A DNA stretch of 36,124 bases from an uncultured Prevotella sp. GTDB lineage: Bacteria > Bacteroidota > Bacteroidia > Bacteroidales > Bacteroidaceae. Shown here in pieces: positions 9,033 through 17,519 of the stretch. Below the pieces are notes generated by a model. That model was not told where the DNA came from, did no database searches, and saw only the letters and a list, made by a program, of their open reading frames with translations. The translations under genes were made by a program, and so were the position numbers. The stretch spans positions 1 through 36,124 of the forward strand of contig USEC01000018.1 of assembly GCA_900553595.1 (NCBI GenBank). Direction: 5' to 3'. The number at the start of each line of letters is the position of its first letter. The stretch's first letter is position 1.

Positions 9033-10835
9033 ATGCAAGACATTAGGAACATTGCAATCATTGCCCATGTCGATCATGGCAAGACCACGCTTGTGGACAA
9101 AATGATGCTGGCGGGAAAGCTTTTCCGCGACGGTCAGGATAACAGTGGCCAGGTGTTGGACTCCAACGACTTGGAACGTGAACGAGGGATAACGATTCTT
9201 TCAAAGAATGTGTCAATCGATTGGAAAGGCACGAAAATCAATATCATAGACACTCCGGGACACTCCGACTTCGGAGGTGAGGTGGAACGCGTGCTCAATA
9301 TGGCCGACGGATGCATCCTGCTTGTGGATGCCTTCGAGGGACCGATGCCGCAGACACGCTTCGTTTTGCAGAAGGCTTTGCAGATAGGACTCAAGCCTAT
9401 CGTGGTGGTGAACAAGGTGGACAAACCCAACTGTCGTCCGGAAGAGGTGTACGAGATGGTGTTCGACCTCATGTTCTCGCTCAATGCCACCGAGGACCAG
9501 CTCGACTTCCCCGTTGTCTATGGTTCCGCCAAGAACGGATGGATGGCTGAGGACTGGAAGACTCCTACCGACAACATCGACTATCTGCTCGACAAGATCG
9601 TGGAGGTGATACCCGCACCACAGGTGCTGGAAGGCACTCCGCAGATGCTTATCACGTCGCTCGACTATTCGAGCTACACCGGTCGTATAGCAGTGGGACG
9701 CATTCACCGCGGAACTCTCGGCGAGAACATGAACGTGACGATAGCCCACCGCGACGGAAAAATGGAGAAGACACGCATAAAGGAGATACATGTGTTCGAA
9801 GGAATGGGACAGAAAAAGGTGCAGGAAGTGCATTCAGGCGACATCTGCGCCATCGTGGGTCTTGAGAAATTCGAGATAGGCGACACCATCTGCGACTTTG
9901 AAAACCCCGAACCGCTGCCTCCGATAGCAATCGACGAGCCCACCATGAGCATGCTCTTCACCATCAACGACTCGCCGTTCTTCGGCAAAGAGGGCAAGTT
10001 TGTCACCTCACGCCACATCAACGAGCGTCTGGAAAAGGAACTCGAAAAGAACCTCGCGCTGCGTGTGCGACCCTTCGAGGACAGCACGGACAAGTGGATT
10101 GTGAGCGGACGCGGCGTGCTTCACCTCTCCGTACTCATCGAGACAATGCGCCGTGAAGGTTATGAACTGCAGGTGGGACAGCCGCAGGTAATCTACAAGG
10201 AGATTGACGGCGTGAAGTGCGAACCGGTAGAAGAACTCACCATCAACGTGCCTGAGGAGTTCGCCAGCAAGATGATTGATATGGTGACACGCCGCAAGGG
10301 CGAGATGACATCGATGCAGACCATGGGCGACCGCGTGGATATAGAGTTCGACATACCCTCGCGCGGCATCATCGGACTGCGCACAAACGTGCTCACCGCA
10401 TCGCAGGGCGAGGCCATTATGGCACACCGCTACAAGGAATACCAGCCGTTCAAGGGCGAAATCACACGCCGCATGAACGGTTCGATGATAGCAATGGAGA
10501 CGGGAACGGCATACGCCTATTCCATCGACAAGCTGCAGGACCGCGGCAAATTCTTCATCGATCCGGGTGAAGAAGTGTATGGCGGACAGGTAGTGGGCGA
10601 GCATGTGCACGACAACGACCTCGTAATCAATGTGACAAAGGCAAAGCAGCTCACCAATGTGCGTGCCAGCGGCTCTGACGAAAAGGCACGCGTGATTCCG
10701 AAAACGGTGATGAGTCTGGAGGAATGCCTCGAATACATCAAGGAGGACGAACTCGTGGAGGTGACTCCGAAGAGCATGCGTATGCGCAAGATAATACTCG
10801 ACCATCTTGAGCGCAAACGCTCCAACAAGGACTAA
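9033..10835 (+). CDS. typA: Translational GTPase TypA/BipA
   Basis: The 600-residue protein is a ribosome-associated GTPase of the EF-G-like class, linked in other bacteria to 50S subunit assembly and stress or low-temperature growth. The G1 motif AHVDHGKTT is at residues 11-19, ERGITI and DTPGHSDFGGEV follow, and NKVD gives the base-recognition motif. Domain II, the EF-G-like domains and the TypA-specific C-terminus (LTNVRASGSDEK near 555) are all present, so the gene is full length. The frame extends upstream to 8979, but the start at 9033 gives the conserved MQDIRNIAIIAH N-terminus, follows an AAGG motif, and lies downstream of the predicted transcription start. A terminator follows at 10869. 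Confidence 0.97.
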   Translation: MQDIRNIAIIAHVDHGKTTLVDKMMLAGKLFRDGQDNSGQVLDSNDLERERGITILSKNVSIDWKGTKINIIDTPGHSDFGGEVERVLNMADGCILLVDAFEGPMPQTRFVLQKALQIGLKPIVVVNKVDKPNCRPEEVYEMVFDLMFSLNATEDQLDFPVVYGSAKNGWMAEDWKTPTDNIDYLLDKIVEVIPAPQVLEGTPQMLITSLDYSSYTGRIAVGRIHRGTLGENMNVTIAHRDGKMEKTRIKEIHVFEGMGQKKVQEVHSGDICAIVGLEKFEIGDTICDFENPEPLPPIAIDEPTMSMLFTINDSPFFGKEGKFVTSRHINERLEKELEKNLALRVRPFEDSTDKWIVSGRGVLHLSVLIETMRREGYELQVGQPQVIYKEIDGVKCEPVEELTINVPEEFASKMIDMVTRRKGEMTSMQTMGDRVDIEFDIPSRGIIGLRTNVLTASQGEAIMAHRYKEYQPFKGEITRRMNGSMIAMETGTAYAYSIDKLQDRGKFFIDPGEEVYGGQVVGEHVHDNDLVINVTKAKQLTNVRASGSDEKARVIPKTVMSLEECLEYIKEDELVEVTPKSMRMRKIILDHLERKRSNKD

Positions 10836-10868
10836 TTTCTTGTAATCGAAATATCATCAATTAGCAGG

Positions 10869-10904
10869 ATGCCGGTGGACTGTGAGGTTCTCCGGCATTT
10901 TTTT
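10869..10904 (+). terminator. typA terminator
   Basis: ATGCCGG pairs with CCGGCAT, extended by three further pairs after a mismatch, with a ctgtgagg loop and a T7 tail. It strongly resembles the terminator after the toxin-antitoxin pair at 11695. Confidence 0.85.
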
Positions 10905-10914
10905 ATCGTTTTTC

Positions 10915-10945
10915 TTTGGTGAACGGAATTAATTTGTTACATTTG
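10915..10945 (+). promoter_or_regulatory. Promoter of the toxin-antitoxin operon
   Basis: TTTG (10915-10918), 19 bases, TACATTTG (10938-10945): a full match to the Bacteroidetes consensus. The predicted leader is about 30 nt. Confidence 0.75.
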
Positions 10946-10978
10946 CAGCACTGCATACGATAAAACTATCAAATACTT

Positions 10979-11332
10979 ATGGAACCTGAGATAAGGAAAA
11001 TTGCATACACGAGGGAATTCATTGAGGTTTTTGAGAAACTCTCCAAGGATGTACAGGAAAAGTATGATTATGTGTTTGGAATAATGGCTACGCAGAAAGT
11101 AGTTAGCAGAAAGTTCGTGAAAAAGATAGAAACCACAGAGTTTTACGAGATGAGGGTAAGTGTGGGAAGCAACGAGCACCGTTCTTTTCTGTTCGCCATT
11201 GATGCCGTAAGTTTTATGGAGTGCCACAAAGTAATCATGTTGAATTCCTTCGTGGAAAAGAGTTCCAAACAGTATGGTTCTGAAATAAGGAAAGCAAGAA
11301 GAATATTAAAGGATTGGGAGGAAAGTCTATGA
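10979..11332 (+). CDS. Type II toxin, RelE/HigB (Gp49-like) family
   Basis: The 117-residue protein resembles HigB/RelE-type mRNA interferases of the phage Gp49-like group. The features seen are an N-terminal helical pair, the segment FYEMRVSVGSNEHRSFLFAID with basic residues in the predicted active region, and LNSFVEKSSK near residue 90. Such toxins cut mRNA, usually at the ribosome. Toxin first and antitoxin second is the higBA order. Its TGA stop overlaps the antitoxin ATG (ATGA), so the two are translationally coupled. The pair has its own promoter and terminator and is lower in GC than typA, which suggests acquisition as a cassette. The family call rests on pattern and context; toxicity is not shown by sequence. 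Confidence 0.85.
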   Translation: MEPEIRKIAYTREFIEVFEKLSKDVQEKYDYVFGIMATQKVVSRKFVKKIETTEFYEMRVSVGSNEHRSFLFAIDAVSFMECHKVIMLNSFVEKSSKQYGSEIRKARRILKDWEESL

Positions 11333-11640
11333 TAACAATAAGTGACGAAGTCTTTGACAAGTTGCCGACAATAAACAGTCGGCTTAATGAGAAATACGGT
11401 GAGATAGGAACACCTTCGCGCGATGCTTTTGAGGCGCGTTCGAAAGCCTGGTATTATGCAGAACTGTTGAAAGAGGAACGCAAACGCCAGAAACTCACGC
11501 AGCAGCAGCTTGCAGACAAGATAGGAAAGAAGCGTGAATATATATCAACCATCGAGCGTGGAAACTCAGATATGCAGATGTCCACATTCCTGCAGATTGC
11601 CTCGGCGTTGGGTTTGCGCTTTTCGCTCGTGGTGGGTTGA
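11329..11640 (+). CDS. Antitoxin, XRE-family HTH (HigA-like)
   Basis: The 103-residue protein has a C-terminal Cro/C1-type helix-turn-helix around residues 55-98 (LTQQQLADKIGKKREYI, then IASALG). The N-terminal half likely holds the toxin-binding part. The start is set at the ATG overlapping the toxin stop codon, not at the upstream GTG of the same frame (11314). HigA-type antitoxins neutralise the toxin by binding it and repress their own operon through the helix-turn-helix; autoregulation at the promoter at 10915 is therefore expected but not demonstrated. Confidence 0.88.
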   Translation: MITISDEVFDKLPTINSRLNEKYGEIGTPSRDAFEARSKAWYYAELLKEERKRQKLTQQQLADKIGKKREYISTIERGNSDMQMSTFLQIASALGLRFSLVVG

Positions 11641-11694
11641 GTTTGAAATGAGGGTGCCTTTCCTTCTATGGGAAATGGCATCAGCCAGCATTAT

Positions 11695-11726
11695 GCCGGA
11701 GAATTGTGAGATTCTTCGGCTTTTTT
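11695..11726 (+). terminator. Terminator of the toxin-antitoxin operon
   Basis: GCCGGAGAAT (11695-11704) pairs with ATTCTTCGGC (11711-11720), with one G-U pair and a 6-base loop, followed by T6. Loop and stem closely resemble the typA terminator at 10869. Confidence 0.85.
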
Positions 11727-11907
11727 GTGCCCATAATCTGTTGTCTCACCATAAAAGACCGGTTCTTTCTGCTTCTTCATGCTGCTGTGGTGCTTCCGTT
11801 GTCGGGGCGAGTTATGTGTGGAAATATGTGTGGTGATGATGCAATAAAAGCGGTGAAAATGCGTTTGAATAATAAAAAAACTACGCAATAAAGAAAGGAA
11901 AAATAAC

Positions 11908-12615
11908 ATGAAAAGAACATTTCTATTGGCATTCGCAATGGTCGTTTCGACGCTGGCAATGGCACAGCGTGAGGCAGGACGCTTCTCTGTCGTCCCGCGT
12001 GTGGGCGTAAGTCTCGCCAATCTTTCGGGCGATGCCATCTATCAGGATTACGCCGGGCAGGCAATTGAGAACAAGGCACGCTACAAGGCAGGCTTTGTCG
12101 GCGGTGTGGATGTGGATTATCAGGTCTTGCCGCAGTTGTCGGTGAGTCTGGGTGCGTTCTATTCGCAGCAGGGATGCCGCTACGGCAACAACAAGACGAC
12201 GCTTGAAATAAACGGCAAGGAATACAAGAACTTGGGATTCAGTAATATGAAGTCGCAGGCGGACTATCTGAATATTCCGCTCATGTTCAACCTCTATGTC
12301 ACGCCGAACTTGGCGTTCAAGGCCGGTGCGCAGCTGGGGCTGAACCTCTCCGGCAAGTACAAATACACCGAAAAACCTTACACCGTGAAGGAAAATGGCG
12401 ATGTGATTTACGAAAAATCCACTGACACCGAGATTGACATGAACTGCAAGAGCGTCGCTTTCTCAATACCGCTGGGCGTGTCATACGAGTATGAGAATGT
12501 GGTGGTGGATGCCCGTTACAACATAGGACTTACCAGAATTTCGGATATAAAATATGTGAAGAGCCCGAAAAGTCAGGTGATTGAGTTCACCGTGGGCTAC
12601 AGATTCGGACTGTAA
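11908..12615 (+). CDS. Small outer-membrane beta-barrel protein (PorT/OMP_b-brl_2-like)
   Basis: The 235-residue protein starts with a clear signal peptide ending in LAMAQ near residue 20. The mature part alternates polar and aromatic residues as in an 8-stranded barrel, with strand-like segments such as VVPRVGVSLANL, LSVSLGAFYSQQG, LNIPLMFNLYVTPNLAFKAGAQLGLNLSG (in pieces) and a terminal VIEFTVGYRFGL ending in an aromatic-rich strand. This matches the PorT-like outer-membrane barrel family common in Bacteroidetes. The substrate or role is unknown. It is monocistronic: the higBA terminator lies before it and a bidirectional terminator after it. No TAnnTTTG promoter was found in the 180 bases upstream. 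Confidence 0.85.
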   Translation: MKRTFLLAFAMVVSTLAMAQREAGRFSVVPRVGVSLANLSGDAIYQDYAGQAIENKARYKAGFVGGVDVDYQVLPQLSVSLGAFYSQQGCRYGNNKTTLEINGKEYKNLGFSNMKSQADYLNIPLMFNLYVTPNLAFKAGAQLGLNLSGKYKYTEKPYTVKENGDVIYEKSTDTEIDMNCKSVAFSIPLGVSYEYENVVVDARYNIGLTRISDIKYVKSPKSQVIEFTVGYRFGL

Positions 12616-12635
12616 CAGCTTCGTCTCTGAAAAAT

Positions 12636-12679
12636 AAAGTGTGTCAAAGCGGTATCGATTCCGTCTTGACACACTTTTC
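12636..12679. terminator. Bidirectional terminator between the barrel gene and luxS
   Basis: AAAGTGTGTCAA (12636-12647) pairs with TTGACACACTTT (12666-12677), with A and T runs on the two sides. It sits between convergent genes. Confidence 0.85.
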
Positions 12680-12699
12680 GTTTATAGTGGTGTCGCCGC

Positions 12700-13179
12700 T
12701 TATTCGGGGTACACCATGTTGTCGTCGGTGATGCGTTCGAGCACTTCCTCAAGGTAACGGCGTGCTTCAAGGCGTGCCATTGGCAGGTCGTGGAGCAGAT
12801 AGTTGCCGCAATCCTTGGGTGCTGCGCCCGGCACTTCGCCCTCAAAAGAGGCTACAAAACGGAATGTACGCTTCATAAGTTCCACGATGTCGGAGGGTTG
12901 CAAGTCGCCTTTCATGAGCAGATAGTTGCCCGTGAGGCATCCCATAGGTCCCCAATAGACGATGTTGTCCTTCCATTCCGGGTCGTTGCGCAGGTAGGTT
13001 GCTGCCAGATGCTCTATTGTGTGCAGTGCACCGGGATGCAGAGCCGGCTCGCGGTTAGGCTCTTTCATGCGTATGTCGAATGTCGTTACGGTGTCGCCGC
13101 CGATGTTGTCCTTGCGCGAAACGTATATGCCTCGCAGCAGAAGGTTGTGGTTGATGGTGAAACTTGGTATCTTGTCCAT
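12700..13179 (-). CDS. luxS: S-ribosylhomocysteine lyase LuxS
   Basis: The 159-residue enzyme splits S-ribosylhomocysteine into homocysteine and DPD, the precursor of autoinducer-2. The metal-binding HTIEH motif is at residues 53-57, the catalytic cysteine in GPMGCLTG is at residue 81, and the third metal ligand is in DCGNYLLHDLP (Cys124). Length and motifs are those of an active enzyme. It lies 43 bases downstream of mtnN on the same strand, so the two consecutive steps of S-adenosylhomocysteine recycling are co-transcribed. The main role may be metabolic detoxification; signalling use of AI-2 cannot be read from sequence. Confidence 0.97.
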   Translation of the reverse strand: MDKIPSFTINHNLLLRGIYVSRKDNIGGDTVTTFDIRMKEPNREPALHPGALHTIEHLAATYLRNDPEWKDNIVYWGPMGCLTGNYLLMKGDLQPSDIVELMKRTFRFVASFEGEVPGAAPKDCGNYLLHDLPMARLEARRYLEEVLERITDDNMVYPE

Positions 13180-13222
13180 AATCTTTTGTTTGTTATATGC
13201 TTTTGTTTTAAGTTCCCTTTCC

Positions 13223-13906
13223 TTACAATGCAGCGAGGAATGCCTTTGTCACTTCGAACGAGCCTTCGGCCATGCGTGCCCAGAAGTCGAAGTACATCTG
13301 TGCCTTGTCGTCCTTCAACGGGATGTCGCTGATGATGCGGAAACTCACGAACGGCACTCCGCGCAGATGGCATGTGTGTGCAATGGCGGCACTCTCCATA
13401 TCTACAGCCATTGCGTCGGGGCAGTGGCTTAGTATGTCGCGCATTTTGTCGCGGTTATCTACAAACCAGTCGCCGGTGACAATGAGTCCGGCATGCACCT
13501 TCGTGGGGCAGTCGAGCGATGTGGCTTTCTGTACGAGGGTGCTGTCGGTGGCGTAGCGTGTGGGCATGCCGAGCACCTGACCGTAGTCGCACTCGCTGCC
13601 GCAATAGACGTCGTGGTACTGGCATGCTGTGCTCACCACCACATCGGCAACGTTGAGCCCGGTGTCGGCGCCGCCTGCACAGCCGGTGGAAATCACGAGG
13701 TCGGGCCGGTAGGCGTCAATCATCTCCACGGTTCCTATGGCGGCATTCACCTTTCCTATGCCGCATTTCTGTATCACGATGTCGTTGCCTCCGATGCTTC
13801 CGAGCACAAATTCACGCCCGTTGTGGGTCTCGCGCCGTGAGTCGCCGGTGAGTGTCAGGAGCTGTGCCAGCTCTTTGTCCATCGCCACAATTATTCCTAT
13901 TTTCAT
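13223..13906 (-). CDS. mtnN: 5'-methylthioadenosine/S-adenosylhomocysteine nucleosidase
   Basis: The 227-residue protein matches MtnN (Pfs), which removes adenine from methylthioadenosine and S-adenosylhomocysteine. Visible features are the N-terminal IGIIVAMDKELA with the active-site glutamate near residue 12, ISTGCAGG near 75, and AVDMESAAIAH near 170 with the substrate-binding Met-Glu. RIISDIPLKDD replaces the more common RxISDxPGxDD form. Its product S-ribosylhomocysteine is the LuxS substrate, and luxS follows 43 bases downstream. A full consensus promoter lies upstream, giving a leader of about 65 nt. Confidence 0.96.
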   Translation of the reverse strand: MKIGIIVAMDKELAQLLTLTGDSRRETHNGREFVLGSIGGNDIVIQKCGIGKVNAAIGTVEMIDAYRPDLVISTGCAGGADTGLNVADVVVSTACQYHDVYCGSECDYGQVLGMPTRYATDSTLVQKATSLDCPTKVHAGLIVTGDWFVDNRDKMRDILSHCPDAMAVDMESAAIAHTCHLRGVPFVSFRIISDIPLKDDKAQMYFDFWARMAEGSFEVTKAFLAAL

Positions 13907-13976
13907 CTTGTTGTTTGTTGTTATTGTTATTTTCGTTGCTTGTTGGCGGGGCGTTGGTTCAAGCGTATCGCTCGTA

Positions 13977-14007
13977 CAAAGTTAGCTTAAAAACGCTGAA
14001 GCACAAA
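13977..14007 (-). promoter_or_regulatory. Promoter of mtnN-luxS
   Basis: On the minus strand TTTG (14004-14007), 19 bases, TAACTTTG (13977-13984): a full consensus match. Confidence 0.75.
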
Positions 14008-14049
14008 ATATGCGGCTGAAAAATGTTCTGCCTTGTGGCGTAAGGACAC

Positions 14050-14074
14050 AAAAAAAGGGCATCCGACGATGCCC
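14050..14074 (-). terminator. Terminator of the candidate small RNA
   Basis: On the minus strand GGGCATC, loop GTCG, GATGCCC is followed by seven T. It cannot serve mtnN, which starts further left, so it ends a transcript coming from the right. Confidence 0.8.
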
Positions 14075-14305
14075 CGATAATCTTTCTTTTCTCACGAAAA
14101 CTTATTAATCAACAACAAAATTCATTCATTTACTATGTTAGTCACCGCCGTGACAGTTTTTTGATGATTTTTTACCTTTGCTTTAAAAATAGCTTCCTAT
14201 CACTATTTGAATCTGTTTATGAAACGTAATCTGCGTCTGATCATCTTTTCTCAAGAGATCTGTTGAAACTTAAATAACTCTCTAATCATTTATCTTGACT
14301 TTCTA
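14050..14305 (-). ncRNA. Candidate small non-coding RNA, about 255 nt
   Basis: A consensus promoter (14310-14341) and a strong terminator (14050-14074) on the minus strand enclose a stretch without a credible gene. Only very short frames occur: 12 codons starting near 14291 and 13 codons starting near 14243. The interior has a GTCAC/GTGAC hairpin (14141-14154). The layout is that of an independently transcribed small RNA. The RNA family was not recognised; 6S RNA or a leader with a small peptide are possible alternatives. Boundaries are predicted from promoter and terminator only. Confidence 0.55.
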
Positions 14306-14309
14306 GTTG

Positions 14310-14341
14310 CAAAGATATAATATGCTGACGGACTATGCAAA
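14310..14341 (-). promoter_or_regulatory. Promoter of the candidate small RNA
   Basis: On the minus strand TTTG (14338-14341), 20 bases, TATCTTTG (14310-14317): a full consensus match with no gene start nearby. Confidence 0.7.
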
Positions 14342-14410
14342 TTTATTCAACAAACGCCCGATTTTATAGCAAGAACACGCTTTTTTGCCCGTTAAAGTGT
14401 GTTTTTTACA

Positions 14411-14525
14411 AGCAAACGGACGAAAGAAGAGACGAGTGACAAGGCGATTTGCTTTTCCGCCGGTTGCCTGTCATGGGCAGTTTCCGGCAAGAAGCATCCC
14501 CTTGTCACTCGTCTTATCGTTTGCT
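14411..14525. repeat. Large nested inverted repeat after the M16 peptidase gene
   Basis: AGACGAGTGACAAGG (14430-14444) pairs perfectly with 14500-14514. An outer AGCAAACG/CGTTTGCT pair (14411-14418 and 14518-14525) and inner pairs GCTT/AAGC, CCGG/CCGG and TGCC/GGCA nest inside. The element starts 11 bases after the peptidase stop codon. No T run follows on the minus strand, so it is not a standard terminator. Confidence 0.7.
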
Positions 14526-14535
14526 TGACGGCTCT

Positions 14536-17448
14536 TTAGTATCCGAAAATCTCTTCTGTGGAGACGCGGCGCACGGGTGCGATCTTCTCCAGAGCCTTCA
14601 TGTCGAGGTTCTTTTCATCGCCGAGAATGATGTAGCGCCACGGTTTCTTTGCCATGTTTTCCTTCTCGAACTTCACGATGTCGTCGAGTGTTATTGACGG
14701 CAGCGTCTCATAGACGTATCGGCGTACATCTTCGTCCAGACCGAGTTTTCGGTCGTTGAGGTAAGCGAAGATGATGTTGGCCTTGGTGATTCTGCCTGCC
14801 GCGATGCGCTTGCTGAGTGCTTGTTTGGCGAGGTCGAACGCGCCTTCCGACTGCGGTATGTTGTTGATGATTTCGTTGAACACGTTCACGCAGTCCATCA
14901 TCTTGTCGTTCTGCGTGATGATGTAGGTGTAGGAGTATTCGGGCTCGTTCTTCTTTGATGGCGTGTTGTAGTGTGCTGCGGCGCTGTAGGCGAGTCCGCG
15001 GCTTTCGCGCAGTTCCTGGAACACGACACCGTCCATGCCTCCTCCGAAGTAGGAGTTGAACAGATTGATGATGGGTTGTTCCTTGACATTCCACTGTTTG
15101 CCTGAATTGTTGTACTGCATCATGTAGATGTTCTTGGCGTCATACGGCGCAATGAGTATCTCGTTTTCAGGTGTCTGCTCTGCGGTGTATGGTTTTCCGG
15201 CAGGTGCATCCTTGAGGTTCTTCGCCACGATGTGGTTCTTGTCGATGGTGGCGATGAGCTGCTTGAGTTCGAGCGGACCGTAGTAGATGATGCTGTGCTT
15301 GTAGTTCTTCAGTGCGGCTATCATGTCGATGAGTTCCTGCGGGTTCTTGTTCACGAGTGAAGCGCTGTCAGGAACGTTGCGGTAGGTGTTGTACTTGCCG
15401 TAGATTCCGTAGGATCGGAGGGCGTAGAAGTTGGTCTCCTGGTCGAGCTTGTTGTCCTTGCGTATCTTCAGTTTTGTCTCCACGAACTTCCTGTAGGCGT
15501 TGTTGTCCACCTTGGCGTTGTTGAGAAGCTGCTCCATGAGTTTCATGGCTTCGGTCATGTTCTCGCCGAGTCCGCTGAGTGTTATGTGCATCTCGTCCTC
15601 GCTTACGGATGTGTTGAAGTCGCATCCCAGTTCGTAGAAGCGCTGCTTCACCTCATCGGCAGAGAGCTTGTCGGTGCCGAGCAGGTCGAGATACTGCGGT
15701 GCGTATGGCAGCCAGTTGTTGCTTTCCTCGCCGAAATCGAATCGGTAGTAGAGTTCAAACAGTTCGTTCTGCTTGTTCTGTATGTAGTAAACGGGCAGTT
15801 TCTTCTTTGTCTTTGCCTGTGCGAAGTCGTTCTTGTAGTCGAGGAATCGTGGCTGTATGGGTTCCACTTTCGACTCCTTTATCTCCTTTACGAATGCGCT
15901 TTGCAGGTCGCGGTTGCTCGGAATCGGAGTGATTGCCGGCTTTTCTATCTTCTTCTGCGAGAGGTCTTCGCCGTGCTTCTTATATACTATGGCGTAGTTG
16001 TCGCCGAAGTGTCGGCGTGCGAAGTCGCTTATCTGTTCCTTTGTTATGTGTGCTATTCTGTCGAACTTCTCCACTTCTGTCTTCCAGTCGCGTCCGTTTA
16101 TGAATGTGTTCACGAATGTGGTGGCTCGGCTTTCGTTGCTGTCGAGCGAGCGGAGAAAGTCGAGTTTCATGTTGTTGATGACCGACGGCAGCAGCTTTGC
16201 GTCGAAGTTGCCGCTCTTAAGCTTCTCCACTTCGCTGAGCATGAGGCTCTTCACCTCGTCGAGGCTTTGTCCTTCGAGGGGCATACCCAAGAGCAGGAAC
16301 TGCGAATAGTCGCGCATGTCGAAGCAGAATGCCTCTGCGGTCTGACAGCGCATGGCCTGGTTGATGTTGAGGTCGAAGAGTCCTGCCTTGCCGTTGTTGA
16401 GCATGTTGCTTATCACTTGCAGTGTGTCGTTCTGCAGACCGGCGGCTCCGTCGAACTTCCATGCAAGCATTACGTTCTCCGCTTCCTGTCCCACTACGGT
16501 GCTGTCTTTGGGTGCTGTGAGGTTTTTCACGGGTGCGTAGTAGGGTTGTTCCACCTTGCCGTAGCCTTTCCATGAACCGAAGTAGCGGTCGATGGTGGCC
16601 ATTACGGTTTCGGGGTCGAAGTCGCCCGCCATGCAGATAGCCACGTTGTTGGGCACATAGTACTTGTGGAAGTAGTTCTTGATGTTGGTGATTGACGGGT
16701 TCTTCAGGTGTTCCTGCGTGCCGATGGTGGTCTGTGTGCCGTAGGGGTGTGTGGGGAAGAGCATCTTGCCGATGGCTGCAAGCTCCTTGCGTATGTCCTT
16801 TGTGAGCGACATGTTGAACTCCTCGTACACGGCTTCAAGCTCGGTGTGGAATCCGCGTATCACCATGTTGTTGAAGCGGTCGGCCTGTATTCTCGTCCAG
16901 TTGTCCACTTCGTTCGACGGGATGTTGTCCACATAGCAGGTCACGTCGTTGCTTGTGTAGGCGTTGGTGCCGGTTGCTCCGATGGATGACATGAGTTTGT
17001 CGTACTCGTTTGGTATGAAGTAGCGTGCGGCAATCTGCGACACTGAGTCAATCTCGTGGTAGAGTTGCTTGCGCACGGCGGGGTCGGTGACGGTGCGGTA
17101 GTGTTCGTAGCGGCGTTCTATGTCGTCGAGGTAGGGTTTCTCCTGTGCGTAGTTGGTGGTGCCGAACTTCTGTGTTCCCTTGAACATGAGGTGTTCCAGA
17201 TAGTGTGCCAGACCGGTGGTTTCGGCAGGGTCGTTGCGCGAACCGGTGCGCACGGCGATGTAGGTCTGGATGCGTGGTTTCTCCTTGTTTACAGAAAGAT
17301 ATACTTTCAGTCCGTTGGGCAGCGTGTAGATGCGTGTCTGCATCGGGTCGCCCTTCACGGTTTCATAGTCGTAGGCCTGTGCCTGCTGTGCTTGCATGAC
17401 GAGGGCAAGGGCCATGACTGCGGCGGTGAATAGTTTCTTTATTCCCAT
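14536..17448 (-). CDS. M16 family zinc peptidase (two-domain, pitrilysin/insulinase-like)
   Basis: The 970-residue protein begins with a signal peptide ending near residue 25 (QQAQA). The first M16 domain carries the inverted zinc motif HYLEH (His82, Glu85, His86) with EAVYEEFN about 80 residues later as the likely third ligand. A second M16-like half follows residue about 530 and has no HxxEH, so it is the usual inactive half of the clam-shell. It is probably a periplasmic or lipoprotein-independent oligopeptidase; the substrate is unknown. The frame stays open upstream to 17799, but that extension overlaps the end of hflX in another frame, and the start at 17448 gives the signal peptide. 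It lies 71 bases after hflX on the same strand and could be co-transcribed. Confidence 0.93.
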   Translation of the reverse strand: MGIKKLFTAAVMALALVMQAQQAQAYDYETVKGDPMQTRIYTLPNGLKVYLSVNKEKPRIQTYIAVRTGSRNDPAETTGLAHYLEHLMFKGTQKFGTTNYAQEKPYLDDIERRYEHYRTVTDPAVRKQLYHEIDSVSQIAARYFIPNEYDKLMSSIGATGTNAYTSNDVTCYVDNIPSNEVDNWTRIQADRFNNMVIRGFHTELEAVYEEFNMSLTKDIRKELAAIGKMLFPTHPYGTQTTIGTQEHLKNPSITNIKNYFHKYYVPNNVAICMAGDFDPETVMATIDRYFGSWKGYGKVEQPYYAPVKNLTAPKDSTVVGQEAENVMLAWKFDGAAGLQNDTLQVISNMLNNGKAGLFDLNINQAMRCQTAEAFCFDMRDYSQFLLLGMPLEGQSLDEVKSLMLSEVEKLKSGNFDAKLLPSVINNMKLDFLRSLDSNESRATTFVNTFINGRDWKTEVEKFDRIAHITKEQISDFARRHFGDNYAIVYKKHGEDLSQKKIEKPAITPIPSNRDLQSAFVKEIKESKVEPIQPRFLDYKNDFAQAKTKKKLPVYYIQNKQNELFELYYRFDFGEESNNWLPYAPQYLDLLGTDKLSADEVKQRFYELGCDFNTSVSEDEMHITLSGLGENMTEAMKLMEQLLNNAKVDNNAYRKFVETKLKIRKDNKLDQETNFYALRSYGIYGKYNTYRNVPDSASLVNKNPQELIDMIAALKNYKHSIIYYGPLELKQLIATIDKNHIVAKNLKDAPAGKPYTAEQTPENEILIAPYDAKNIYMMQYNNSGKQWNVKEQPIINLFNSYFGGGMDGVVFQELRESRGLAYSAAAHYNTPSKKNEPEYSYTYIITQNDKMMDCVNVFNEIINNIPQSEGAFDLAKQALSKRIAAGRITKANIIFAYLNDRKLGLDEDVRRYVYETLPSITLDDIVKFEKENMAKKPWRYIILGDEKNLDMKALEKIAPVRRVSTEEIFGY

Positions 17449-17519
17449 AATTGTTGTTGTTTTTATTAGTGATTTTTCTTTTTGTGTGCCGGCGTCATGT
17501 GTGCCGGCGTCAGTGGTTG

